NCBI GenBank assembly: GCA_041600415.1
Contig: JBFIKF010000006.1
Coordinates: 62,001 to 126,000 of the forward strand
Direction: 5' to 3'
Length of the DNA stretch: 64,000 nucleotides
From: JBFJKD01 sp041600415
GTDB lineage: Bacteria; Pseudomonadota; Gammaproteobacteria; Pseudomonadales; Porticoccaceae
Under the pieces are notes generated by a model that was not told the origin of the DNA, searched no databases, and saw only the letters and a program-made list of their open reading frames with translations. Position numbers and translations under genes: made by a program. This document shows positions 13,001-22,702 of the stretch, piece after piece. How positions within the stretch are numbered: position 1 is the first letter of the stretch; each line of letters starts with the position of its first letter.

Positions 13001-14180
13001 TCCACTCATCAATCATATCTGCCCAATCCTGCAGCATCGCCGTCCGCTGCTCTCGGTATTCGGCTTTATTGTAAATTGCCCTCACCCCTTTCTGCTCATG
13101 CGCAAGGCACTTTTCAATCCAATCGGTGTTATAGCCTGCCTCATGCAATAACGTGCTGGCCGTACGACGCAGATCGTGCGGACCAAATTTACCGAGCTGT
13201 TCTCCATCTTTTTGTGCCGCCTGATACGTCAGAGCGAGAACACGATTTAACGTCGCGGCGCTCATAGGTAAGTCTGAATCATAACGAGAGGGCAACACGA
13301 ATTCAGAGCCGCCGGCAAATGTCTTGAGCGCAATAAAAATATCCAGCGCCTGACGGGAGAGGTACACCATGTGCGGATTCCGACGTTTCATACGCTCTTT
13401 TGGTATCGTCCAGAGCGCTTCGCTGAAATTAATCTCCGCCCAGGTCGCGTTAGATAGCTCCGACTTTCTCACCAGGGTCAGCAACAGTAACTTGATAGCC
13501 GCTCTATATTGCGGTGATGTGCCGACGCGATCCATGTATCGATACATCAAACTAATTTCGGCAGGACTCAATGCTCGATCTCGTGGCTCAAACCTGGCGA
13601 TACTGCTGGGGCGAACCATCTCAGCGGGATTCTCTACTTTCTGTCCACGCTCGATCGCCCAGCGATATACTTGTAATACCACTTCTCGTGCGTGGACAGC
13701 GGTTGCCGGCGCTCCTCTCTCTACGATGGCATCAGTCACCGCACGAAGATCTTCATGGGTAATCTCAGACAACTTCTGATTACCAAAGCGCGTCTTCAAT
13801 TCTCGGTTATAGACTGACTTGCGCATGTCGCGTGTCGAGTCAGCCATCTGATAGCCGCGCATCCATTTTTCAGCCCAGGCACCAAAAGTCTCAGCCCCTT
13901 TCACACGTGCTTTATCACGCGCCTTTTCTCTGGCTGGAGACTTACCCGCCGCAATCATTTTTTTGGCTTCGTTAAGACGCTCTCTGGCCTCCGCAAGAGT
14001 AATGCCGCCGGTACCGTAGCGCCCGATCGTCAAAGTCTCCTGCCGGCCACTGATTGAATAGTTGTGCCTGAAAGAAATTGTGCCTGCCGGCGTTATGGCT
14101 ACGTAGAGGCCGTCCCGGTCGTTGACTTTGTAGAGCTTGTCTTTGGGTTTCAAATTTCGAAGCTTGGTATCAGTCAACAT
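12984..14180 (-). CDS. int: P4-type tyrosine integrase of the ICE
   Basis: A 398-residue site-specific recombinase with the N-terminal DUF4102-like arm-binding domain (MLTDTKLRNLKPKDKLYKVNDRDGLYVAITPAG), a core-binding region near residues 100-190 and a catalytic domain with Arg238 (LVRKSEL), His335/Arg338 (HDLRRTAS), His361 (CLAHEQKG) and Tyr370 (AIYNKAEY). All residues needed for catalysis are present. The ATG at 14180 has AGAGGG in front; the longer frame from 14222 lacks this. Its 5' end faces the guaA 3' end, the classic position for an integrase next to its att site. An ATACCATGA repeat array fills the gap. Confidence 0.93.
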   Translation of the reverse strand: MLTDTKLRNLKPKDKLYKVNDRDGLYVAITPAGTISFRHNYSISGRQETLTIGRYGTGGITLAEARERLNEAKKMIAAGKSPAREKARDKARVKGAETFGAWAEKWMRGYQMADSTRDMRKSVYNRELKTRFGNQKLSEITHEDLRAVTDAIVERGAPATAVHAREVVLQVYRWAIERGQKVENPAEMVRPSSIARFEPRDRALSPAEISLMYRYMDRVGTSPQYRAAIKLLLLTLVRKSELSNATWAEINFSEALWTIPKERMKRRNPHMVYLSRQALDIFIALKTFAGGSEFVLPSRYDSDLPMSAATLNRVLALTYQAAQKDGEQLGKFGPHDLRRTASTLLHEAGYNTDWIEKCLAHEQKGVRAIYNKAEYREQRTAMLQDWADMIDEWTNVKR

Positions 14181-14468
14181 GGCAGCCCTCTCTTTTTCGT
14201 CCCTGATACCATGAAAAAACATGGCATCTTTTTCTATAATATTTACTTAAATATCATACACTTAACTATTTTCAATACCATGATGTGTTGAAACTTCATG
14301 GTATGGTATTTCGTTGAAGCAGTGGTATGAGCTAGGACGATACCATCAAACATACCATGAAAAAAGTCTGCTTGATGGTGCTAGAGAGTGCCTGACATTG
14401 CCAGGCATTTTCGAGAAAAACCCATTGATAACAATGTGTTAGAATTGATCTACTGCTTGCTGATACCA
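14163..14468. repeat. ATACCATGA repeat array between integrase and guaA
   Basis: At least eight copies of ATACC(A) or its complement occur in about 300 bases. ATACCATGAAAAAA is perfectly repeated at 14206-14219 and 14352-14365. ATACCATGA recurs at 14275-14283 and inverted at 14296-14304. Variants lie at 14163-14173, 14303-14309, 14324-14328, 14339-14348 and 14462-14468. Spacing and placement fit arm-type integrase or excisionase binding sites. A TGCCTG/CAGGCA hairpin followed by TTTT (14389-14411) is also present. No gene is seen in the 307-base gap. Confidence 0.65.
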
Positions 14469-14481
14469 GCCAGTGCCAGAC

Positions 14482-14497
14482 GTGGAATCATTCCCAC
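14482..14497. mobile_element. putative att core at the guaA 3' end
   Basis: The near-palindrome GTGGAATCATTCCCAC covers the guaA stop codon. The 3' end of guaA is a known insertion hotspot for genomic islands carrying this class of integrase. The core limits are inferred; the partner site lies beyond the left edge of the window, so the direct repeat could not be confirmed. Confidence 0.5.
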
Positions 14498-16068
14498 TCG
14501 ATGGTCGCCGGGGGCTTGCTGGAAATATCGTACACCACGCGGGAAATACCGGATATTTCGTTAATGATGCGGCTCGATACCCGCTCCAGAAATTCGCAGG
14601 GTAAATGCGCCCAACGGGCCGTCATAAAATCCACTGTTTCCACCGCGCGCAATGCGATCACGTACTCGTAGCGACGCGCATCGCCGACCACGCCGACGGA
14701 CTTGACCGGCAGAAACACGGCGAAGGCCTGACTGGTTTTGTGGTACAGGTCGGCGGCGTGGAGCTCCTCGATAAATATCGCATCGGCCTCCCGCAGAATG
14801 TCGGCGTAGCGGCTGTTCACCGCGCCGAGAATACGCACCCCCAGTCCCGGGCCCGGAAACGGGTGGCGATATACCATGTCGTAGGGCAGACCCAGTTCCA
14901 GACCCACTTTGCGCACCTCATCCTTGAACAGTTCCCGCAGCGGCTCCACCAGTTGCATCTGCATCACCTCGGGCAGACCGCCGACATTGTGGTGCGACTT
15001 GATCACGTGGGCTTTGCCGGTTTTGGAGGCGGCGGATTCGATGACATCCGGATAGATGGTGCCCTGCGCCAGCCAGCCCACATCCTGTAACCGGCTGGCC
15101 TCGCGGTCAAAGACTTCAATAAACGTATTGCCGATGATCTTCCGCTTTTCCTCAGGGTCTTCGACGCCCGCCAGTTTGTCCAGAAACAGCGCCTGGGCAT
15201 CGACCCGGATCACGGTGACGCCCATATGCCGGGCAAACATATTCATCACCTGATCGCCTTCATTTTTGCGCAACAGGCCATTGTCGACAAACACACAGGT
15301 AAGCTGGTCGCCGATGGCGCGGTGTAGCAATGCGGCTACCACGGACGAATCGACACCGCCGGACAAACCCAGAATAACCTTGTCGAGCCCCACCTGCGCA
15401 CGCACTGTCGCTATCGCATCCTCGACGATATGCGCGGCGGTCCACAGGGCTTCACAACCACAGATGTCCAGCACGAAGTGCGCAAAGATACGTTGCCCCT
15501 GCAGGGTATGGGTGACTTCGGGGTGAAATTGAATGCCGTAAAAATGACGGTCCGCGTCGCACATCGCGGCGATTGGGCAACTATCAGTTGAAGCCAGCAC
15601 GGCAAAACCGGTGGGCACTTTCACCACTTTGTCGCCGTGGCTCATCCACACGTCGAGCAGCGCAGCGCCGTCTTCCGGGTTAACGTGATCGCTGATATCG
15701 CGAAACAGCGCACTGGCCCCGCGCACCTTAACCCGCGCGTAACCGAATTCACGTTGTTCGGACGATTCCACAGCGCCACCGAGTTGCGCGGCCATGGTCT
15801 GCATACCATAACAGATGCCCAACACCGGTACGCCCATCTCGAATACTACCGCTGGTGCTCGAGGCGCCTGTCCATCGGTTGTGGACTCGGGGCCACCGGA
15901 CAGAATAATGCCGCTCGGTGCAAACTCGCGAATATCGCTCTCCGACATATCGAAGGCACGAATTTCCGAGTACACCCCGATTTCACGAATTCGGCGCGCA
16001 ATCAGCTGCGTGTATTGAGACCCGAAATCAAGAATCAATATTTTTGCCGCGTGAATATCTGTTTTCAT
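14488..16068 (-). CDS. guaA: GMP synthase (glutamine-hydrolysing)
   Basis: Converts XMP to GMP using ATP and glutamine, in the cytoplasm. The 526-residue protein has the class I amidotransferase domain (Cys86 in GICYGMQT; FHPEVTHT near residue 182), the ATP pyrophosphatase loop LGLSGGVDSSVVAALLH near residue 235, and the GMP synthase C-terminal dimerisation domain. The C-terminus ATIEWE is intact although the ICE sits immediately downstream. It lies 169 bases after guaB on the same strand, forming the usual guaBA unit. Confidence 0.97.
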   Translation of the reverse strand: MKTDIHAAKILILDFGSQYTQLIARRIREIGVYSEIRAFDMSESDIREFAPSGIILSGGPESTTDGQAPRAPAVVFEMGVPVLGICYGMQTMAAQLGGAVESSEQREFGYARVKVRGASALFRDISDHVNPEDGAALLDVWMSHGDKVVKVPTGFAVLASTDSCPIAAMCDADRHFYGIQFHPEVTHTLQGQRIFAHFVLDICGCEALWTAAHIVEDAIATVRAQVGLDKVILGLSGGVDSSVVAALLHRAIGDQLTCVFVDNGLLRKNEGDQVMNMFARHMGVTVIRVDAQALFLDKLAGVEDPEEKRKIIGNTFIEVFDREASRLQDVGWLAQGTIYPDVIESAASKTGKAHVIKSHHNVGGLPEVMQMQLVEPLRELFKDEVRKVGLELGLPYDMVYRHPFPGPGLGVRILGAVNSRYADILREADAIFIEELHAADLYHKTSQAFAVFLPVKSVGVVGDARRYEYVIALRAVETVDFMTARWAHLPCEFLERVSSRIINEISGISRVVYDISSKPPATIEWE

Positions 16069-16199
16069 GGACCTTCCGCTAATCGATTATTCTCGAGGGG
16101 GTACCAAGTAAGCTCGTGTACCACGCCGAAAGCAAAACGGAGCCTCCCGGCCCCGCTTACTGTTTGCCGCAAATCATCTGGCAGTGCAGCTGTTCCGCA

Positions 16200-16220
16200 A
16201 CAATGATTAAAAATCATTGT
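16200..16220. repeat. 9-bp hairpin between guaB and guaA
   Basis: ACAATGATT/AATCATTGT with a 3-base AAA loop, 17 bases beyond the guaB stop. On the transcribed strand it lacks a T tail, so it is more likely an RNA-stability or attenuation element than a full terminator. Confidence 0.4.
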
Positions 16221-16237
16221 CCTGTCCAACTCACCTG

Positions 16238-17713
16238 TCAGCGCCCACTCACCGGATAATTGGGCGATTCCTTGGTAATACTGACATCGTGCACATGGCT
16301 CTCGCCAATACCCGCCGACGTAGCCCGCACAAATACAGGTTCGCGACGCATGGTTTCGATATCGGGGCTGCCGGTATAACCCATGGCCGAGCGCACGCCG
16401 CCCATCATCTGGTGAATAATGACTGACACCGAGCCTTTATAAGGCACGCGACCTTCGATACCTTCAGGTACAAGCTTTTCTGTACCAGCGCTGGCATCCT
16501 GAAAATAGCGGTCGCTGGAACCCATATTTTGCGCCATGGCCCCGAGGGAGCCCATGCCGCGATAAGACTTGTAGGTCCGCCCCTGGTAGAGCTCTATTTC
16601 GCCCGGCGCTTCTTCCGTACCAGCAAACAGGGAACCCATCATCACGCAGTGCGCGCCGGCGGCGATCGCCTTGGCGATATCGCCGGAAAAGCGCACCCCA
16701 CCATCCGCAATCACTGGAATATCTGTACCCTGCAGGGCCGCTACCACATTAGCCACCGCAGAAATTTGCGGGACACCGACCCCGGTGACTATGCGAGTGG
16801 TACAGATGGATCCCGGGCCGATACCCACCTTGACCCCGTCGGCACCCGCCTCGGCCAGCGCCAGCGCGGCTTCGCCGGTGGCGATATTGCCACCGATCAC
16901 CTGCACGTCCGGATAGGTTTTCTTGATCTGGCGAACCCGTTCGATCACATTGCGCGAATGACCATGGGCTGTGTCCACCACCAGCACGTCGACGCCCGCC
17001 GCCACCAGCGCGTCGACCCGCCGGTCGGTATCCGCGCTGGTACCGACGGAGGCCCCGACCCGCAAACGCCCCTGATCGTCCTTACAGGCATTGGGGAAAC
17101 GCTCGGCCTTATCAATGTCCTTAACTGTAATCAGACCCCGCAGGTCGAACTTCTCGTTCACCACCAGGACTTTTTCGATCCGGTACTTGTGCAGTAAACC
17201 CTTGACCAATTCGGGGTTAGCCCCTTCATCTACCGTTACCAGCCGATCCTTGGGCGTCATCGCGCTCTCTACGGGTGCATCGAGATTGGTTTCAAAACGC
17301 ACGTCGCGGCGCGTGACAATACCCACCAGCTCACCATCGCGCAGCACGGGAACCCCGGAAATATTGTGTATCTTGGTGAGGCTAATCAGATCGCGAATGG
17401 TCGCGTCGGCATTGATGGTGATCGGATCCTTGACCACCCCGCTCTCGAATTTTTTGACGGCACGCACTTCCAGCGCCTGTTGCTCGATACTCATGCTCTT
17501 GTGAATAATGCCGATCCCCCCCTCCTGGGCGAGCGCGATCGCGAGACGCGCTTCGGTCACCGTATCCATGGCGGCGGATACCAATGGAATATTAAGATCG
17601 ATGGCGAGAGTCAAACGGGTGCGCAGACTAACGTCCGTGGCCACCACCTCCGAATAGCGGGGCACCAGCAGAACGTCGTCAAAGGTGAGTGCTTCCTGAT
17701 CAATTCGCAACAT
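16238..17713 (-). CDS. guaB: IMP dehydrogenase
   Basis: Oxidises IMP to XMP with NAD+, the step before guaA. The 491-residue protein has the barrel start DQEALTFDDVLLVPRYSEV, two CBS domains at about residues 90-205 (ISGVPVLRDGELVGIVTRRDVRF; EKVLVVNEKFDLRGLITVKDI), the catalytic cysteine loop GPGSICTTRIVTGVG and the flap region YRGMGSLGAM. Length is normal. It is divergent from xseA with about 125 bases between, which must contain both promoters. Confidence 0.97.
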   Translation of the reverse strand: MLRIDQEALTFDDVLLVPRYSEVVATDVSLRTRLTLAIDLNIPLVSAAMDTVTEARLAIALAQEGGIGIIHKSMSIEQQALEVRAVKKFESGVVKDPITINADATIRDLISLTKIHNISGVPVLRDGELVGIVTRRDVRFETNLDAPVESAMTPKDRLVTVDEGANPELVKGLLHKYRIEKVLVVNEKFDLRGLITVKDIDKAERFPNACKDDQGRLRVGASVGTSADTDRRVDALVAAGVDVLVVDTAHGHSRNVIERVRQIKKTYPDVQVIGGNIATGEAALALAEAGADGVKVGIGPGSICTTRIVTGVGVPQISAVANVVAALQGTDIPVIADGGVRFSGDIAKAIAAGAHCVMMGSLFAGTEEAPGEIELYQGRTYKSYRGMGSLGAMAQNMGSSDRYFQDASAGTEKLVPEGIEGRVPYKGSVSVIIHQMMGGVRSAMGYTGSPDIETMRREPVFVRATSAGIGESHVHDVSITKESPNYPVSGR

Positions 17714-17838
17714 AGCGGTCTATCTCTGACCCGTGGAACGGAGGAAACGCGACATTATAGCGATGCCCACCCATGGGGTAAACTGAAATAAAACTGAGCT
17801 GCAAATCTTCCCTTGTTGTTGCACCGACATCACCTACA

Positions 17839-19218
17839 ATGGGTACCATGCAACAACAAACAACAGTCGCAGATCAACGTCAGGTTTACACGGTCAGCGC
17901 CCTGAATCGTAAAGTTCGCCAGTTACTGGAAACCCATTTATCAGTGATTTGGGTAGAAGGGGAATTGACCAATCTGGCGCAACCCGCGTCGGGGCACTGG
18001 TATTTCACCCTTAAGGACAGCGGCGCGCAAGTGCGTTGCGCCCTGTTCCGCCAACGGGGACGAAATGTCACCCTGCGTCCCACCGACGGTATGCAGGTGC
18101 TGGTGCGCGGTCGCGTGGGACTGTACGAAAACCGCGGCGATTATCAGCTGATTGTCGAACACATTGAGCAGGCTGGCCATGGCGCCCTGCAGCGTCAATT
18201 CGATGAACTAAAAAATAAACTGGCGCTCGAGGGTCTGTTTGCGGTCGAGCGCAAACGAACCCTGCCAATATTTCCGCAGCGCATCGGCGTAGTGACCTCC
18301 GCCAGCGGTGCGGCACTACAGGATGTTTTGCACGTGTTACAACGCCGCTTTCCTGTCATTCCGGTGGTGGTGTACCCCACTGCGGTACAGGGCACTGCCG
18401 CCGCCGCGCAGATTGTCGCTGCACTCGATCTCGCCAACCAGCACCAACAGTGCGAGGTGATTATCCTGTGCCGTGGTGGTGGCTCTCTGGAAGACCTGTG
18501 GCCGTTTAATGAAGAAGTCGTGGCCCGCGCCGTGGCTGCCAGCGCCATTCCGGTGATTGCCGGGGTCGGTCATGAGACCGACACTACCATCGTCGATTTT
18601 GTCGCCGACGCTCGGGCGCCCACTCCTTCGGCTGCCGCTGAACTGGCGACCCCGGACGGAACAGAGCTGTACGCCACCATCAGCGGTTACGGGCGGTGGT
18701 TTGCGCAGCAGGCACAGCAGCAGCAGCAACGCGCTCGGCAACAGGTGTATTGGCTCGGCAAACGTCTACGCCATCCGCGGGATCACCTTGCAGCGCGGGC
18801 GCAACATCTGGACCACCTGGAAATTCGCCTTGCCAATGTCATCACCGCCAGCCTGCGGCGCAAACGCGCCGATTTGCGTCAGCGCAGTGCCGCCCTGCAG
18901 GCACAGCGACCCGACCATCGCCTGCAGCAACTACACACTCGCTTCGCCCACACGCGGGACAACCTCAGGCGCGCCGCCCGGCGTGCGCTGACCCAGCGGC
19001 AACAACGACTCGCTAACGTAACCAACCTCCTACAGACCGTGAGCCCGCTGCACACACTGGAAAGAGGCTACGCCATTGTGCAGGACAGTAACCAACAGGT
19101 GGTGAGCCATATCACCCAAACCCGGGTGGGGAACTCGGTAACTGTCACGGTGGTGGACGGTAGTCTCGATTGTGTCGTTGCGTATATACACGACCAACCC
19201 CGAAAGCAAGAACGCTGA
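17839..19218 (+). CDS. xseA: exodeoxyribonuclease VII large subunit
   Basis: Large subunit of a single-strand exonuclease acting in repair. The 459-residue protein has the OB-fold nucleic-acid-binding start (YTVSALNRKVRQLLETHLSVIWVEGELTNL and SGHWYFTLKDSGAQVRCALFR), the conserved catalytic core (GVVTSASGAALQDVLHVLQRRFP; ILCRGGGSLEDLWPFNEE; GVGHETDTTIVDFVADARAPTPSAAAEL) and a long glutamine/arginine-rich coiled coil. A second ATG nine bases downstream may be the start. Its stop overlaps an upstream ATG of the peptidase frame. Confidence 0.96.
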   Translation: MGTMQQQTTVADQRQVYTVSALNRKVRQLLETHLSVIWVEGELTNLAQPASGHWYFTLKDSGAQVRCALFRQRGRNVTLRPTDGMQVLVRGRVGLYENRGDYQLIVEHIEQAGHGALQRQFDELKNKLALEGLFAVERKRTLPIFPQRIGVVTSASGAALQDVLHVLQRRFPVIPVVVYPTAVQGTAAAAQIVAALDLANQHQQCEVIILCRGGGSLEDLWPFNEEVVARAVAASAIPVIAGVGHETDTTIVDFVADARAPTPSAAAELATPDGTELYATISGYGRWFAQQAQQQQQRARQQVYWLGKRLRHPRDHLAARAQHLDHLEIRLANVITASLRRKRADLRQRSAALQAQRPDHRLQQLHTRFAHTRDNLRRAARRALTQRQQRLANVTNLLQTVSPLHTLERGYAIVQDSNQQVVSHITQTRVGNSVTVTVVDGSLDCVVAYIHDQPRKQER

Positions 19219-19253
19219 TGTTCCCGACGGCAAAGGTCACTGCGAGGTCAACT

Positions 19254-21119
19254 ATGGGAACGCATGGTTTTGCTTTTTCTCTATTAGTTGCTTGCCTTCT
19301 TTTGTCGAGCGCGGTGGTTGTTGCGCAACCGGAAGAGTGGGATCTGACTGAACTGTACGCTGATGTCTCGAGTTGGGATGCAGCGCGGCAAACGGTGGAC
19401 AGGGAAATCGGCGCGCTACGGCAATGCGAAAAATTACTGGCGCGCAGTGCGAGCGATCTGGCCTCCTGTCTGGAAAAAATAACGGCTGTTCATAAGGAGG
19501 TGTGGCGCATTTACACCTACAGTTTCCTGGCCAAAGACACGGATCTCAGCAATTCTGCCTATCGGGAACGGCAATCCATCGCGCAAACGCTCTACAGTAA
19601 ATTTGAGCAAACAGTCAGCTTTGTCGAGCCTGCCCTGCAACAACTTGGCGCACCCACCCTGGCTCGTATGCAGAACGAAGAAAAACGCCTTGCGGGTTAC
19701 GAGTTTATGATTCGCAACGCACTGCGCAAAGGCAAGCATTTATTGTCCGCCGAAGGGGAAGGCCTGCTCGCCGCCGCGGGCAACCCCCTGCTCGCCGCCG
19801 CCGACACCTACGATGTACTAACCAACGCTGAAATACCGCGTCCACAAGTAACGCTTGCGGACGGTACGGTGGTAACCCTGACCGCTGCTGCGTACACCAA
19901 ATATCGGGCCGCCGCGAACCGCGCGGATCGAAAATTAGTTTTCGACCAGTTCTGGCAATCCTATCGAGCCTTTCAACAAACCCTGGCGACCACTCTGGAG
20001 GGCAATACCAAAGCCAATATTTTCCGCGCCCAGGCACGCCATTATCCCTCCGCACTCCACGCAGCACTGGCGCAGGACAACATTCCCGATGCGGTGTACC
20101 TGACCCTGGTGGCTACGGTTAACGACAATCTCGATACGCTGCATCGCTATCTCGCTCTGCGCGCACGCATGTTGGACGTCGCAGACAGTCAGTATTACGA
20201 CATATATCCCGCCGTAATCGATCTGCAAACCCATTACAGCATTGCCGAAAGTCGCCGCATTATCATCGCCGCCCTGGCACCTCTGGGCGCGGCTTACAAC
20301 GCCAAATTACGCCACGCCCTTGCGCAGAACTGGATGCACATCTACCCTCGCGACAACAAATCCAGTGGCGCTTATGTGATGGGTGCCGCCTACGATGTTC
20401 ACCCGTATGTACTACTCAACCACAATGACGATTTCGAATCCCTTTCCACCTTCGCCCACGAATGGGGTCACGCCATCCACAGTTTGCTGGCCAACGAGAG
20501 CCAGCCCTTCCAAACGGCCGATTACGCAACATTTATCGCGGAAATAGCGTCAATCGTCAACGAGGTATTACTCTACGACTATTTACGGGAGCAGGCCACC
20601 AGCGCCGACGAAAAACTGTACTTTTTGTTTAAGGAGTTACAGGGAATACGCGGCACGTTTTTTCGTCAAACACAGTTTGCTGAATTCGAGCTCGCCGTTC
20701 ACCAACGGGTGGAACAGGGTGGCGCCCTGTCGGCGGACGTACTAAACAACCTGTACGGAGAGCTGCTCAAACGTTACCACGGCCACAATCGCCAGATCAT
20801 GACGATCGACGAGACCTATACGGTGGAGTGGGCTTACATTCCACATTTTTATCGCAATTTTTACGTCTACCAATACGCTACGTCACTTGCCGCCGCGTAC
20901 CATTTAAGTGAAAAAATACTGGCTGGCGGCGAACCGGAACGCACGCAGTATCTGTCCATCCTTCGGGCTGGCGGCTCCGACTACCCCTACGATATTCTGA
21001 ACCGCGCGGGGGTCGACATGGCTACACCCGCGATCTATCAGGCGGTGATACGTCGCGCCAACCGGTTGATGGACGAAATAGAGGGAATTCTGGCGCGCCG
21101 CCAACCCGCTTCGCCGTAA
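19254..21119 (+). CDS. exported M3-family zinc oligopeptidase (PepF-like)
   Basis: A 621-residue peptidase of the oligoendopeptidase F group. The zinc motif HEWGH lies in STFAHEWGHAIHSLLAN, with the downstream glutamate helix YATFIAEIASIVNEVLL. From the ATG at 19254, which has GAGG in front, the N-terminus MGTHGFAFSLLVACLLLSSAVVVAQ is a clear signal peptide, so the enzyme probably works in the periplasm; most PepF enzymes are cytoplasmic. An earlier ATG overlapping the xseA stop would hide the signal. It converges on der. Confidence 0.88.
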   Translation: MGTHGFAFSLLVACLLLSSAVVVAQPEEWDLTELYADVSSWDAARQTVDREIGALRQCEKLLARSASDLASCLEKITAVHKEVWRIYTYSFLAKDTDLSNSAYRERQSIAQTLYSKFEQTVSFVEPALQQLGAPTLARMQNEEKRLAGYEFMIRNALRKGKHLLSAEGEGLLAAAGNPLLAAADTYDVLTNAEIPRPQVTLADGTVVTLTAAAYTKYRAAANRADRKLVFDQFWQSYRAFQQTLATTLEGNTKANIFRAQARHYPSALHAALAQDNIPDAVYLTLVATVNDNLDTLHRYLALRARMLDVADSQYYDIYPAVIDLQTHYSIAESRRIIIAALAPLGAAYNAKLRHALAQNWMHIYPRDNKSSGAYVMGAAYDVHPYVLLNHNDDFESLSTFAHEWGHAIHSLLANESQPFQTADYATFIAEIASIVNEVLLYDYLREQATSADEKLYFLFKELQGIRGTFFRQTQFAEFELAVHQRVEQGGALSADVLNNLYGELLKRYHGHNRQIMTIDETYTVEWAYIPHFYRNFYVYQYATSLAAAYHLSEKILAGGEPERTQYLSILRAGGSDYPYDILNRAGVDMATPAIYQAVIRRANRLMDEIEGILARRQPASP

Positions 21120-21150
21120 ACACTACTGGCGGCTGAGGTTAGCGCACGGT

Positions 21151-22542
21151 TTATTTTTTGGCGCGCGTCACCGGACGGCGGCCTTTGCCGGCCTGACTGG
21201 GAGTGCTTTTATTCTTGCGATCCGCGTAGGGATTTTCCCCGGAACGCAACTGAATGCGCAGTGGCGTGCCGTGCAGATTAAGCGCACGGCGAAAGGTTTT
21301 TTCCAAATAGCGCACGTAATGCTCCGGAACAGCGTCGGTCTGATTACCGTGAATCACAATCACAGGCGGGTTGCGACCTCCCGCGTGGGCATAGCGCAAC
21401 TTGATGCGTCGTCCGTGCACCATCGGCGGCGCGTGCTCCGTCACTGCATCTTGCAACACGCGCGTTAAACGGTTAGTGCTAAGCGTATCGGTCGCGGCGC
21501 GATACGCCTGCTGGACGGATTTATAAAGATTCCCCACGCCGGTGCCGTGGAGCGCAGAAATAAAATGTATGTCGGCAAATTCCGCGAAGCGCAGGCGTCG
21601 TTGCAGTTCGGTTTTTATCCATTCCCGTTGCTGTGGTGCAACGCCGTCCCACTTGTTCACCGCGACCACCATGGCGCGCCCGGCATCTAGAGCGTGGCCC
21701 AGCAGGTGCATATCCTGATCCACCAGACCTTCGTGGGCGTCGATTAGCAACACCACAACATTGGTATCATCTATAGCACGCAAAGTTTTTACGATGGAAA
21801 ATTTTTCCACCGTGGATTTAACATTTTTGCGGCGCCGCACTCCAGCAGTATCGATCAACGTATAGCGTTGTCCGTTGCGTTCGTAATCGATGTAAATGCT
21901 GTCCCGCGTGGTACCAGGTTCGTCGAACACCACCACCCGCTCCTCCCCCAGCAAGCGGTTCACCAGGGTCGATTTGCCGACATTGGGGCGCCCCACTACG
22001 GCAATGCGGATACTTTCGCCAGCGACTTGTGGCGGGGCAATTTCTATATCCGCCGGAAATGCGGCAAAGAACCGCTCCATCAACTGTTTAACACCGCGGC
22101 CATGGGTGGCGGTCGTAGGGAATAATTCAGTAAAACCCAGAGCATAAAAATCCGCCAGTGCTGCATCTGGGTCAACGCCGTCAATTTTGTTGACCACCAG
22201 GAACACCGGTCGGCCCAACTGCCGTAGATGGGTAGCGATGGCCTGATCCCCCGCAGCAAGTCCGGCGCGGGCGTCCGCGACAAAAAATACAGCGTCCGCC
22301 TCCTCTATCGCGAGACGAGATTGAGCTGCCGCCTCCGCGTCCACACCCTGTTCATCCCCGCCGATGCCACCGGTATCGACCACCACAAAACGCCGCCCGA
22401 ACAGCAGCCCTTCGCCGTACTGTCGATCTCGGGTCAGTCCAGGATAATTGGCCACCAGCGCGTCGCGAGATTTGGTCAGGCGATTAAACAGCGTGGATTT
22501 GCCGACATTGGGGCGCCCTACCAGGGCGATAACAGGCAACAT
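21151..22542 (-). CDS. der: ribosome-assembly GTPase Der (EngA)
   Basis: Double-GTPase needed for 50S subunit maturation. Two G domains are visible, each with its P-loop (GRPNVGKSTLFNRL at residue 8; GRPNVGKSTLVNRLL near residue 188), DTGG/DTAG switch II motifs and NKID/NKWD specificity motifs, followed by the KH-like C-terminal domain. The family start is MLPVIALVGRPNVGKS, so the ATG at 22542 was chosen; the upstream extension has no homologous look, and no strong ribosome binding site is seen for either. Basic C-terminal tail. Confidence 0.96.
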   Translation of the reverse strand: MLPVIALVGRPNVGKSTLFNRLTKSRDALVANYPGLTRDRQYGEGLLFGRRFVVVDTGGIGGDEQGVDAEAAAQSRLAIEEADAVFFVADARAGLAAGDQAIATHLRQLGRPVFLVVNKIDGVDPDAALADFYALGFTELFPTTATHGRGVKQLMERFFAAFPADIEIAPPQVAGESIRIAVVGRPNVGKSTLVNRLLGEERVVVFDEPGTTRDSIYIDYERNGQRYTLIDTAGVRRRKNVKSTVEKFSIVKTLRAIDDTNVVVLLIDAHEGLVDQDMHLLGHALDAGRAMVVAVNKWDGVAPQQREWIKTELQRRLRFAEFADIHFISALHGTGVGNLYKSVQQAYRAATDTLSTNRLTRVLQDAVTEHAPPMVHGRRIKLRYAHAGGRNPPVIVIHGNQTDAVPEHYVRYLEKTFRRALNLHGTPLRIQLRSGENPYADRKNKSTPSQAGKGRRPVTRAKK

Positions 22543-22702
22543 GGGATTCGTAAGCGTATCAACACGTGAAGGAGGCCGCATTCTACCCGAATGGGACATT
22601 TGAGACTAACTTTGCACACCGCCAAAAACTGGGCGACACAAACCGACGGAACCTGCCGCATGCGAGCGCCCGCGCCAAAACGCGGGCACGGGTCTGTAAG
22701 CG

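Noticed and set aside
14389..14411. TGCCTG/CAGGCA hairpin with TTTT as terminator
   Set aside because: It would act on the plus strand, where no gene ends; more likely part of the attachment region, so it was not called as a terminator.
12984..14497. Second copy of the guaA 3' end inside the window as the other att site
   Set aside because: None was found by reading; the left end of the ICE lies outside the window.
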